Of a DNA stretch of 64,000 nucleotides, positions 24,632-32,769 are shown piece by piece (within the stretch, counting starts at the first letter, position 1; the number at the start of each line of letters is the position of its first letter). The notes below the pieces were generated by a model, which worked only from the letters and a program-made list of their open reading frames with translations, made no database searches and was not told the origin of the DNA. The translations under genes and the position numbers were made by a program. This DNA is from Chloroflexota bacterium (GTDB lineage: Bacteria > Chloroflexota > Anaerolineae > Aggregatilineales > J027), in contig JABFGB010000025.1 of NCBI GenBank assembly GCA_013112715.1, positions 1 through 64,000 on the forward strand, in the 5' to 3' direction.

Positions 24632-25228
24632 TTAGGCGGGCAGGTGTAAATGACCTTGACTCACGCCCCGACAGATCACCCGTTGCCAGGCGGTCTTGTC
24701 TAAGATAATCTTCCATAGACTGGTGCCGCCGTAGCACGCTAGGGGAGTAATTAATCCTTCCACCCGTCCCTGCTGCACCAGATAGGCATACCACTCTGGA
24801 AATACGGCAATATCTACCAACTGCTGGATGTGAGAACCGAGTTTGGCAGTGGTCTGGGACTTATCTACGAGAAAGAGATAGGTGGTGCTGAGTTCGGCGT
24901 AGGTGGGGGTGAGGAGGTCTTGGTGGATGAGCAGCAGGTGATGAATGCCAATGCCTTCCACTTTGCGCTGCAAGCGTTTGAGCTGCCCTTCGGCGGTGCG
25001 GAGGATAATCTTCTGAGCATCGTGTTCCGGTGGAATGATAGAACATTCTTTGCCCTGTGCCAGCTTTGCCCAGACTGCTTCTACCGACGTGGCTGGCCCA
25101 GCCACATCCAGATAGACCAACTGCTGCCCGTCCAGCGCACAGCCATAACAGAAACACTCCCCCACCACGGTGATTTGCCCGACGTAAGTTTGGGTTATCA
25201 TGCTTTTAGGCGAAGTTTGATGCGACAT
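24632..25228 (-). CDS. Unknown protein of the PRTRC/replication operon
   Basis: 198 residues, mixed alpha/beta, soluble. It starts MSHQTSPKSMITQTYVGQI and contains an ECFCYGC cluster near residue 25 and a Cys near 165. No domain is recognised. The gene follows the 474-residue unknown with a three-base gap and precedes a terminator, so it ends the first sub-transcript of the operon. The helix-rich middle (AEGQLKRLQRKVEGI) suggests a protein-protein interaction surface. Confidence 0.6.
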   Translation of the reverse strand: MSHQTSPKSMITQTYVGQITVVGECFCYGCALDGQQLVYLDVAGPATSVEAVWAKLAQGKECSIIPPEHDAQKIILRTAEGQLKRLQRKVEGIGIHHLLLIHQDLLTPTYAELSTTYLFLVDKSQTTAKLGSHIQQLVDIAVFPEWYAYLVQQGRVEGLITPLACYGGTSLWKIILDKTAWQRVICRGVSQGHLHLPA

Positions 25229-25231
25229 CGT

Positions 25232-26656
25232 TCAGCTCCATGGATCATCCAGTGGCGGGGGGGACTGAGTGGGTAAGGCTTTGCAGCCTGTCAGATGATG
25301 CAGCCCTTCTTCAAAGGCTTGGCGCAGGTTGAGCATCGCCTGAAACGCATGGTAGGGTTTCATCATTGCTTCCAGCTCACGTTGGCGTTCGCGTTCCGCC
25401 AGATAGGTTTGGTGACGGGCTTCAAAGGCACGGCGGCGGCAGTCGGCATCCGTTGGAATACCGAGTTCATCCGGCAGGAACGTTTTTACCTTGGTGGCAG
25501 CCTGCTCAATGGCGTGGCGCAGCGATTGGCGCGTGAATTGGGGATCGCGTTGAACGGAGTCGGCTGATAGATCATCCAATGCAAGTGTCAGCCACTCACC
25601 TACGGCGGTATTTTCTCCCAGCGTGAGTTGGTAGCCATATAGACTGCGTTCGGTCAGACTGGCATTGGCGATGAAGAACAACCAGCCTGCTTCATCGTGA
25701 GCCAGTTTGCACCAAACCTCTGGATTGCCATAGTTCCAATCATACCGACCTGCATGGGTATCATAGAGCGACAGGGGAATAAGCGGTTCTTTTTCCGCTG
25801 CATCATCGGCTGCCAGCACTGCTTCAATCTGCTGACTGAGTTCAGGCGGCATCGCAGGTGAGACCACGCCGGAATATCCGACCAGTTCCAACCACTTTTG
25901 CGGGGGACGTGACCCACCGGTGTAATACCAAGCCGCGAAGCCTTTACTCCAACGCGCATGAGGCGTGGCTTTGAGCGTGGCATAATGGCGGTAGGTGGCG
26001 GACTGTGCCTTACTGACCCGCTGTTCATCCCGCAGCCACCAGCAGGGCTGTTTATCCTCATAGCCGCGTTTCCATTCCAGCACCATGCCATTGCCAGTGA
26101 TAAGCGTGGGCAGATTGGCAGGCGCATCAGGAGCGCGGTTGGCGGTGGGGCGTGTGAGTTCAAAACCGGGACCTTTTGAGGGTTCGTAGGTGGGGCGAAT
26201 TCGCAGTCCCGTCTTTTCAATCTGATGCTCACGAACTTCATGGACATTGCCAAACAAGTCACCAATGGTGGTTCGCATGGTCGTCATCTCGCCCGTGTTG
26301 TACATTTCCAACTGGGGAAATGACCACCATTGATCGTCACGCCACAAGTGAACCGGCGGCTGACGTTCCAGTTTCGTAATGGCTTCGATCTCGGCTAGCT
26401 GGCTGTCAATCACCGGCAGAATGAAGTAGTGTCCCTGCTGCCGCACCGAGTCAGCCACAGTGACATAGTGGTACTCCACAATCCGTGAACGGGGAATATC
26501 GCTGACGTGATCGCCTACCAGCAGCTTGAGAATGCGATAATTGGGTTTGACAAGCTGGTAGCCTGAGACTTTGGGTTTGCGGCGGCTGGCCGTTTCCGTC
26601 GGCGTATGACTCTCGTATCTGCCTTTTTCGTGAAAACGCAGCGCAATGTACAGCAT
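25232..26656 (-). CDS. Large unknown protein of the PRTRC/replication operon
   Basis: 474 residues from ATG 26656, which sits six bases after a near-consensus AAGGAGGG that overlaps the end of the upstream gene; the upstream in-frame start at 26692 is less likely. Trp-rich stretches (for example PCWWLRDEQR and WSKGFAAWYYTGG) and a helical C-terminal third with many Arg/Glu residues are seen, but no known motif. The segment from about 205 to 265 resembles a small 'condensed' domain found in DNA-processing proteins only by general look. Context implies a role in element replication or the PRTRC pathway. Confidence 0.6.
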   Translation of the reverse strand: MLYIALRFHEKGRYESHTPTETASRRKPKVSGYQLVKPNYRILKLLVGDHVSDIPRSRIVEYHYVTVADSVRQQGHYFILPVIDSQLAEIEAITKLERQPPVHLWRDDQWWSFPQLEMYNTGEMTTMRTTIGDLFGNVHEVREHQIEKTGLRIRPTYEPSKGPGFELTRPTANRAPDAPANLPTLITGNGMVLEWKRGYEDKQPCWWLRDEQRVSKAQSATYRHYATLKATPHARWSKGFAAWYYTGGSRPPQKWLELVGYSGVVSPAMPPELSQQIEAVLAADDAAEKEPLIPLSLYDTHAGRYDWNYGNPEVWCKLAHDEAGWLFFIANASLTERSLYGYQLTLGENTAVGEWLTLALDDLSADSVQRDPQFTRQSLRHAIEQAATKVKTFLPDELGIPTDADCRRRAFEARHQTYLAERERQRELEAMMKPYHAFQAMLNLRQAFEEGLHHLTGCKALPTQSPPPLDDPWS

Positions 26657-26657
26657 C

Positions 26658-27323
26658 TCACCCCTCCTTGACACCGTTGTGCAGATGCTCACGGATCGTC
26701 AGAAAGATGCGCGGGAGCGATGGGTAGACCGCCAATTCATTCAATCCATACAGCAAATCCCGCAGGCTGCGATTAAATTTTTCACCAGCATAGGCATCCG
26801 GGCTATGGCTGTTTTTGAGGATTAAGGTGGCAGTTCGCAGCAGCCCTACGCAGGCGGCTGTCAAATGGTAGGCTGCTCGTCCGTTACGGCTAGAAATGGT
26901 ACTCATCGTACCTACACTGTCTTCCATGAGGCGCAATGCCGCTTCCATATGGAGCAGCCCGCGAACAGTGGCATCATGATGCAGCCGCGTCTCGGCATCC
27001 GTCACTTGCTCCCGAAATAAGCGGAGATAAGCCTCAACTGCTGCGAAGGTATGCTGCAAAGCTGCTGGATCAAGCCGCGCTGTACCGCATTGATGTAGTT
27101 TGAACGCCAGCGTCCAGCCACATCCATGATAGGTGGGATGCCCACATACCTCTAAGGCGGTGTCGGTCAGCAGATTGGCGAGTTCAAGGTAATCATCAGT
27201 GTCAATGGGTGCAGCTTCTGTGTCTGCCAGCAGTGAACCAATGGCATCGCAGGCTGCGCGATAGGCAGCATTGTCATAGGTACGGTGATACTGTGCTAGA
27301 GCTTGTTCAGCCGTTATTAACAT
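26658..27323 (-). CDS. Helical unknown protein of the PRTRC/replication operon
   Basis: 221 residues, predicted almost all helical, soluble. It begins MLITAEQALAQYHRTYDNAA. His and Cys residues cluster near 70-80 (CGHPTYHGCGW) but are not a clear metal site. The stop lies two bases before the next ATG, with the next gene's RBS inside its last codons, so they are tightly coupled. No family is recognised. Confidence 0.6.
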   Translation of the reverse strand: MLITAEQALAQYHRTYDNAAYRAACDAIGSLLADTEAAPIDTDDYLELANLLTDTALEVCGHPTYHGCGWTLAFKLHQCGTARLDPAALQHTFAAVEAYLRLFREQVTDAETRLHHDATVRGLLHMEAALRLMEDSVGTMSTISSRNGRAAYHLTAACVGLLRTATLILKNSHSPDAYAGEKFNRSLRDLLYGLNELAVYPSLPRIFLTIREHLHNGVKEG

Positions 27324-27370
27324 GGTCTTCCTCCATAAATAAGCATCTTTCAGTCAATACAAGTGACAAT

Positions 27371-27395
27371 AAAAAAGCCGCTGGGGGAGCGGCTC
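27371..27395 (-). terminator. Rho-independent terminator after the first operon gene
   Basis: On the minus strand AGCCGCT, loop CCCCC, AGCGGCT followed by TTTTTT. It separates the 148-residue gene from the next gene and is the third such intra-operon terminator. Confidence 0.8.
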
Positions 27396-27402
27396 TTGTG
27401 GC

Positions 27403-27849
27403 TTATTGGGTAGTCATCAGCTTCGTGATAACCTTGCGTTCCCGCTGCTCGAATTGCAAATGGGGGAAGCGGGCGGCAAGTTGATCCACATAGCCCGTTA
27501 GCGTTTTGGGCAGGTCAGCTTTGCGGGCAGTCGCATCCGTCAGCCATGTTTGGACTGCTTTACTGGACTGGACAACCACAAGATGGTAGCCAGCGCTGCT
27601 TTTATCAGGCAGTTTGTTGGTCAGGCGCTTAAGGGTCTTGATGATGGCAATCACTTTGGCGTGATCGCCGGTCAGTTTGGCATCATTGAAGACAAAATCT
27701 GCGGTTGTCAGTTCAACGGTCTGTTCCGCGATGATGTTTTGCCAGCCATGTAAGGCACGCAGGACGACCTTCCCGCCTTGTGGGGTAGCATCTATCAAGA
27801 CCAACACGCGGTTCACTTTCACATTCGCTGAGGTAGCGGCTTTCGACAT
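27403..27849 (-). CDS. First gene of the PRTRC operon; unknown, possibly RNase H-like fold
   Basis: 148 residues from ATG 27849, with AAGGAG at the right distance; the longer in-frame extension runs into the structured leader. The N-terminus NRVLVLIDATPQGGKVVLRA and later LVVVQSSKAVQTWL resemble the strand order of an RNase H-like fold (Asp after the first strand, 'SsqlvvqtL' in a later strand), but key acidic residues are not all visible. This is a weak suggestion only. As first gene it directly follows the C4/CI-like leader and would be the most strongly expressed. Confidence 0.55.
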   Translation of the reverse strand: MSKAATSANVKVNRVLVLIDATPQGGKVVLRALHGWQNIIAEQTVELTTADFVFNDAKLTGDHAKVIAIIKTLKRLTNKLPDKSSAGYHLVVVQSSKAVQTWLTDATARKADLPKTLTGYVDQLAARFPHLQFEQRERKVITKLMTTQ

Positions 27850-28059
27850 GGGATAACTCCTTATGCAGATAAAAAGGCTCGGAATAAGGGCAAACTTCAA
27901 ATGGACGCTTACTATGACCGAACAAGCTGGTGGTGATAGACACGCGAGGGACACAACAGCGCAGTGTGTCATCTGTCTTGATCACGGCTAGCGTCCAAGC
28001 ATTCATGAGAATGCCGCTCACCTTCGCTATTCTCTCTAGGGAAGAGTGCATCGGCTTTT

Positions 28060-28345
28060 GCAAGCGTCTGCCGTAGAATGCCCGGACGTGGCTTTCTGGC
28101 TGTAGAATGAGGAGCCAGACCGCAGATTCAGAGGTCTTGCCGACCTATCTCCCGGGCGTGCTAAACCCGCAAGATAGAGTCCGCGACATGCGATAGCATC
28201 AGATGGCGTAACCGGAGTGGATTACTACATCTGGGTGAGGATGGCATCCCCGCCCCCGCGCCGCCCGCTAGGAGACCCGCCTGCCTATTTTCTGAGTCAG
28301 GACGGTGAGTTTTGCACGGGCATCCGTAGCGGCGTGAGTTCGGTT
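28060..28345 (-). ncRNA. C4/CI-like structured leader of the PRTRC operon (candidate antisense RNA)
   Basis: The region has no gene but is G/C-rich and folds on the minus strand into consecutive stems: ATGC-TATC-GCAT near 28185-28200, CTATCT/AGATAG enclosing CGGG/CCCG (about 28145-28177), and AGGTC-GGCAA-GACCT (about 28131-28146). Read in one minus-strand frame it gives HPDVVIHSGYAI, a stop, then YRMSRTLSCGFSTPGR and a stop. That string resembles the short 'ash/Icd-like' ORFs repeatedly annotated over the C4/CI antisense RNAs of phages P1 and P4, recalled from memory. In P4 this RNA lies in the leader of the primase-helicase operon, exactly the arrangement here. Confidence 0.45.
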
Positions 28346-28358
28346 CTGCATTTTGTAA

Positions 28359-28530
28359 GGTGCTTATGACAACTATCCACCAACCCACCCCCATAGGCAC
28401 ACTGTCAAGGAAAAAGAGACAAATTGCTCGGCTGGTGAGTGAAACGGCGCAAGCCAGGAAGCCGAGCAATTTGCCTCCCTTGACAGGGGGACGGGGTGGG
28501 TTAGGTTAGGATAGTCATAAGCACCTCATG
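28359..28530. repeat. Long imperfect inverted repeat, about 75-base arms
   Basis: The left arm 28359-28435 and right arm 28456-28530 are complementary almost throughout, with short bulges: AAGGTGCTTATGAC/GTCATAAGCACCT at the outside, AACCCACCCC/GGGGTGGGTT, TGTCAAGG/CCTTGACA, and CAAATTGCTCGGCT/AGCCGAGCAATTTG at the inside. The loop is about 20 bases. No protein is encoded. It lies between the operon leader and the TIR-WD40 gene and could be a MITE, an RNA hairpin, a replication signal or a strong bidirectional terminator. The next 200 bases (28531-28727) hold nothing recognisable. Confidence 0.75.
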
Positions 28531-28727
28531 CAGTAACCGACCACCACTACCAGTAATGCCTGAAACTTCACTGTCTTCGCAAACATTTTCTCTTGTCTAA
28601 CAGTTAATCATTCTGGTGAAATCGTTTTCAACCAGCAACTTCCGAAAGCTAAGGTAAAAGCAGTAAAACATTCACTCAAAATTTTGCCTGATTTGATTTT
28701 GAGGCTTAGTGACAAGTTCGAAAAAAT

Positions 28728-31373
28728 TTATGGATTATTGGAATTGCAGTATGGTTCTACTTTGTAGGTTAGCCGCTCATCACAAGTTAGTTCATACGTG
28801 ATGCGATTTTCATGTATCCAATCAATTAATTCATCATATGTATCAATACGCCAAATTATAATGTCGCCGGAATGACACCTATCATAAAAGTGTATTTGAT
28901 TGCAGCTTGCTGTCGCAAGAGTTCTACCGTTAGGACCTATTGTAAATGCCTCAAGTAATTTAAGCCCATCTTGATCCCCTAGATCAAGAAATCTAGCCCC
29001 ATTATTGGTATTCCAAAACGATAGCTTGGCCTGATCACGTGGGGGAGCATCTGAAATATCAAAAGTGGCGGTCACAAATATACTATCGTCTGGGCTAAAA
29101 ATGGGCTGTAGCCAGTAGCTGTCAGGTTCCAGAAGTCTGATTTGGACAGCATTCTGCAAATCCCAAACTAGCAAAACATCACCTTGAACAGGAGCGGTGC
29201 CAAACAAATCTACATCTTCATTGATACATATAGCGTAATTTCTATTTGTGCTGTAAACTGCACGCTCATAACCGGAGCAACCAGCAGGAGGCCTGCTCAC
29301 TTGAGGTAATGGGTAAAGGGGCATACTGCAATCAGCTAGAGGCTCTCCATCATCAATATTCCAACATAAATGCCTATCATTACCCACTTCCAATTCTATA
29401 TCGATTGCTTCGCCATCAGCACTAAAATGAATGCTCTTGACACCTGAAATGTCGTTTGCCCTAATTCGTGATTCCTCTGCCCCATTGTATAAGTCCCATA
29501 ACCATGTACGATTATGCGCTACATCTTGATAAAGCATCTGCCGACCATCCCAAGTTGTGATATTTTGATGATCAACTCTCAATCGACCTAGACGACGAAC
29601 TAGCTGTCCTGTTTCAACGTCCCAGAGGTCAAGGAATGGATCGGCTGCCACTAAAACCAAACGACTATTTGGCATGAATAAAATACTTGAAGGTACACCG
29701 TTTGGCAGGATATAGCCTAGATAGTCCCTTCTTTCTACATCGACAATAGAAACTGCCAATCCCCATCCAATGGCAGCTAAACTCCCATCCGCACTGAATT
29801 CCATATCAGAAACAGGATTAGGTACAGAAATACGATATATCTCTTCCTCTTTCAACATATCAAACAAAATCACATGAAAACCTGCGGAAAAATTGGCATC
29901 TCGACATTGTAGCATTGCGAGTCGTCCATCATGACTAAAAACAGATGTTGCCTGTTCTCGGCATGGACCTGTAATACTGAGTTGCTTTGTTATCGTGCCA
30001 AGATTAGTGTCCCATAAGGAAATAGTCAAATCTGGCGAAACTGAATAAGCGATATTCCCATCACTGCTAAAACCGATTCCCGAGAAGTCACTCTCGCTTG
30101 TAATTTCATGTAATGCTCCTGACGTTACATCCCAAAGATTAAGGCCGGATGTACAACAAGTCAAAATGGAATTGCCGCTTGCATTAAAGATAGCAAGCCT
30201 ATCGTCTGACGGAAACCGCTGCACTTCTGCGCCAGTATTAAGTTCCCAAAGGGTAAATCCCTTACTAGACCGCGAAAGTACAAGACTTCCATCTGGGCTG
30301 AAGGCGATATGCTCTGTAACATCAAATGGAGGGGCGACCTCTCGGCGTGGACTTGGTGAATAGGCTATTTGATAAATGGTTTCTATCACTTCAGAAGGAG
30401 GCGATTGAATGTTGCCTGCCTCAAGTGCTAAAGCAAACGCTACTGAAAGATTTCCTTCTTCCCAAGCCTGCCTTGCTTGGCTACTCCACGCGATACTTTG
30501 GGCTTCATCTGCTCGCCGCTCCGCAGTTGATTGAGCCGAAATAGCTGTTCCAGCACTATACGCTACTTCAGTCCCACGTGCTTCGGATATGACCAGAGCG
30601 TTTCGAGCGACATTAGCTTGCCACAGTGCAGTTAATGTTAAGAAAAGTAATATGATAACTGCTACAAGTGAACCAATACGGAAAAAACGTTGGCGACGTA
30701 TTTGGATATTACGACTAGCGACAATAAACGATACATGCAAGTCGGTGGGTTTGGGTTCTTTCCTATTACTACCTGACAACCAAAATTCAGCACGTTCTAG
30801 TTCATCTCCCCGCAGTAATTGGGATAATTTGCGATCATTTTTATCCCATTCATTTGCCCGGACAAGCAGGCGGGTATGCTCCCTAACATGATCAAGGTCA
30901 AGCTCAAAAGCATCAATTAAATGCTTGAAACCAACACGAAAATCATCAATGCGACGTAGCATAGGCCAGTTTGGTCTTTGAAGTTCACGCCAATTATCTC
31001 TTGCTAAGGCCAATAGCTCCACATTACCAAGCAGAGAAAGTGTATAGTCGTTTGGTTTTAATTTTGCTAATGCTACTAGTGTCTCATCGAAATCTATCTC
31101 TTGGCGCAAGATAGGAATTATACGCTTGTTTAGCTGTTGTGCTTGGGCAAGTTCAAGGTGACAAACGGCTGATGCTAGGGAGTGTGGGCTTATTACAAAG
31201 ACAAATGTATCAGCTTTTTCAATCCCAGAGCATATTTCTGTCCACCAGTCTGCTGTAAGAGGAATATTCTGCCAGTCTACCCAAGTTTTGCGCTGGCAAA
31301 CTGCTAGTCCCCGATGTAAAGCTTTTACAAAAGCCCTATCATTTCGAGAGTATGAGATGAAAACGTCAGTCAT
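28728..31373 (-). CDS. TIR-transmembrane-WD40 protein
   Basis: 881 residues. The N-terminal TIR domain (1-140) shows MTDVFISYSRNDRAFVKALH, VISPHSLASAVCHLELAQA with the conserved Glu expected for NAD hydrolysis, and KRIIPILRQE. A membrane helix lies at about 232-252 (SLVAVIILLFLTLTALW), then a helical stalk (about 255-335), then a beta-propeller with WD40-type repeats (AFSPDGSLVLSRSS, FSSDGNIAYSVSPDLTISLW and others). The order is TIR inside the cell, propeller on the far side if the topology holds. TIR-WD40 proteins occur in bacterial defence and signalling; no partner gene is adjacent. The DNA is visibly AT-richer than the operon to its left. Confidence 0.85.
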   Translation of the reverse strand: MTDVFISYSRNDRAFVKALHRGLAVCQRKTWVDWQNIPLTADWWTEICSGIEKADTFVFVISPHSLASAVCHLELAQAQQLNKRIIPILRQEIDFDETLVALAKLKPNDYTLSLLGNVELLALARDNWRELQRPNWPMLRRIDDFRVGFKHLIDAFELDLDHVREHTRLLVRANEWDKNDRKLSQLLRGDELERAEFWLSGSNRKEPKPTDLHVSFIVASRNIQIRRQRFFRIGSLVAVIILLFLTLTALWQANVARNALVISEARGTEVAYSAGTAISAQSTAERRADEAQSIAWSSQARQAWEEGNLSVAFALALEAGNIQSPPSEVIETIYQIAYSPSPRREVAPPFDVTEHIAFSPDGSLVLSRSSKGFTLWELNTGAEVQRFPSDDRLAIFNASGNSILTCCTSGLNLWDVTSGALHEITSESDFSGIGFSSDGNIAYSVSPDLTISLWDTNLGTITKQLSITGPCREQATSVFSHDGRLAMLQCRDANFSAGFHVILFDMLKEEEIYRISVPNPVSDMEFSADGSLAAIGWGLAVSIVDVERRDYLGYILPNGVPSSILFMPNSRLVLVAADPFLDLWDVETGQLVRRLGRLRVDHQNITTWDGRQMLYQDVAHNRTWLWDLYNGAEESRIRANDISGVKSIHFSADGEAIDIELEVGNDRHLCWNIDDGEPLADCSMPLYPLPQVSRPPAGCSGYERAVYSTNRNYAICINEDVDLFGTAPVQGDVLLVWDLQNAVQIRLLEPDSYWLQPIFSPDDSIFVTATFDISDAPPRDQAKLSFWNTNNGARFLDLGDQDGLKLLEAFTIGPNGRTLATASCNQIHFYDRCHSGDIIIWRIDTYDELIDWIHENRITYELTCDERLTYKVEPYCNSNNP

Positions 31374-31727
31374 AAAGGTAAAATCCTGTTCACTTTTTCT
31401 ACTCCATTCGCTTATAACCTTGTGGAGGAGTTTGACTTATTAGCTTGGCAACAAAACTATGTTACTTTAATAAGACTCTATATGCCAGTATTGGCAATTT
31501 GAAGCTCGGAAATTAAATAGAGTAATACTTTGCTCAAACATTGACTCTGTTAGCAGATTAATTTTTAGCAAGAAACTCAAACTGAGTTGCTCCAAACGGT
31601 CAAGGTATTCCCTAGCGATTAGCTAGTTTCCTCTTGGCACTTCACCAATAAGTTCACTTATTGAACATTCTTCTCTTTAGCCTTTTTGTATTCTATGCAG
31701 TCATTGGTATAGGCAAGAGGAGATTCC
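31374..31727. other. Divergent intergenic region with small palindromes
   Basis: No gene is seen. Perfect inverted repeats are CTAGC-GATTA-GCTAG near 31613 and CAATAAG-TTCA-CTTATTG (31646-31663). The second lies about 65 bases upstream of the secreted-protein gene at 31728 and may be its operator. Confidence 0.35.
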
Positions 31728-32006
31728 ATGACAAAAAAACGTTTTATTTTACTCTTGGTGATCGGCTTCGTAGTGATATGCCCCTTAGCAGCCGCATTGA
31801 TTTTGACGACGGAGGGACACCCGCCGCGCCCTCTGCCGCCTCTGACTCCCATCGTCTCCCCGACGATCTTTTTTTTGTTCACCCCTGCATCTTATCCATC
31901 AGGAACGGCTGACCCACCAACATTTGTACCCATCTTTGCCACTCATGCGGTGATCGAAACGCAGTATGCCGCAACTGCGGCTGCCCTCACGCCTGCCCCG
32001 CGCTAA
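31728..32006 (+). CDS. Small membrane-anchored or secreted Pro/Thr-rich protein
   Basis: 92 residues with a good RBS (AGAGGAG). The N-terminus MTKKRFILLLVIGFVVICPL is a basic start and hydrophobic core, a signal peptide or anchor. The rest is rich in Pro, Thr and Ala and ends with an ETQYAATAAALTPAPR tail. Such low-complexity tails on tiny exported proteins are common in Chloroflexota genomes. The function is unknown. Confidence 0.55.
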   Translation: MTKKRFILLLVIGFVVICPLAAALILTTEGHPPRPLPPLTPIVSPTIFFLFTPASYPSGTADPPTFVPIFATHAVIETQYAATAAALTPAPR

Positions 32007-32017
32007 CGCGAAACTTT

Positions 32018-32032
32018 GACAAATTTTTTGTC
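32018..32032. promoter_or_regulatory. GACAAA palindrome upstream of a regulator gene
   Basis: GACAAA-TTT-TTTGTC, a perfect 15-bp palindrome, about 55 bases before the start at 32086. The same half-sites appear at 34231-34251 and 38781-38806. Confidence 0.4.
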
Positions 32033-32085
32033 TTCTCGAAACTGCTTTTTTCATTCAGCATGAGAGTGTTGAAGGAGGTGCAGGC

Positions 32086-32754
32086 GTGAATTTTGTCAAA
32101 CATCCGCACGTCATTGCTGCTACAGGCTATCCCTTACATGGGGATGCTATCCGCGCCTATTTGAGCGGCTTTTACGAAGTTGAAACGGTGGGTCACAATC
32201 TCTGGCAGGATGGGTTAGCTGAAATAGACCGGCAGGTGCAGTTGGCTAAACCGGCAGCAGTCATTGTAGATGATACTTTTCCTTACGAGCCGCAAATCGT
32301 GGCGCGGCGGATCAAATCTAAGCTGCCTGCCTGTGGTTTGATTTATGTGGATGCGAACCCCAACATCTTCCGGGTGCTGCACTGTTTGGAAGAGGGCTTT
32401 GTCGCCTATCTTTTCTTAGGTGACCAACTTGGTGAGAGCCTCAAACTGGTGGTAGATATGGCGCGGCGTGGGGAGCGTTTCCTCAGTCCGCATGTGTTAG
32501 GTCTGTATGAACGCTATACCCTGTATCGGGGGTTATTCACTGGATTGCCTAACGCTTTGTTGACTATTCTCAAGCTGATGGGCGAAGGGCTAAGTGTGCA
32601 GCAGATGGTTGTACGGACTGGATTGAGACCCGAAGTAATTTACCGACGACAATATCGCCTTCGTCAGCATTTTGGCGTGGAAAACAATGAGGCTTTGCTG
32701 GAAGTCATTCAAGGCATGTTTGATGATAAGGCAGCAGCTCTAGCAAAGCCTTAA
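32086..32754 (+). CDS. LuxR/NarL-type response-regulator-like protein, degenerate receiver
   Basis: 222 residues from GTG 32086, with GAAGGAGG upstream. Residues 1-130 are receiver-like: AAVIVDDTFP keeps an Asp at the phosphoacceptor position, but the N-terminal acidic pair is missing (VIAATGYPLH) and the conserved Lys is replaced (AYLFLGDQ). A LuxR-type helix-turn-helix follows at about 155-210 (PNALLTILKLMGEGLSVQQM, then RQHFGVENNEALL). It may therefore work without phosphorylation, possibly through ligand or protein binding. It converges with the LexA-like/regulator pair. Confidence 0.7.
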   Translation: MNFVKHPHVIAATGYPLHGDAIRAYLSGFYEVETVGHNLWQDGLAEIDRQVQLAKPAAVIVDDTFPYEPQIVARRIKSKLPACGLIYVDANPNIFRVLHCLEEGFVAYLFLGDQLGESLKLVVDMARRGERFLSPHVLGLYERYTLYRGLFTGLPNALLTILKLMGEGLSVQQMVVRTGLRPEVIYRRQYRLRQHFGVENNEALLEVIQGMFDDKAAALAKP

Positions 32755-32769
32755 GATTTATTCTGTTTC

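Noticed and set aside
27713..28063. 116-codon ORF overlapping the leader and first operon gene
   Set aside because: Overlaps the real gene out of frame; likely the spurious reading seen over C4-type RNAs.
28161..28469. 102-codon ORF over the C4/CI-like leader and long hairpin
   Set aside because: The frame spans RNA-like structure and an inverted repeat; the composition is of translated non-coding DNA.
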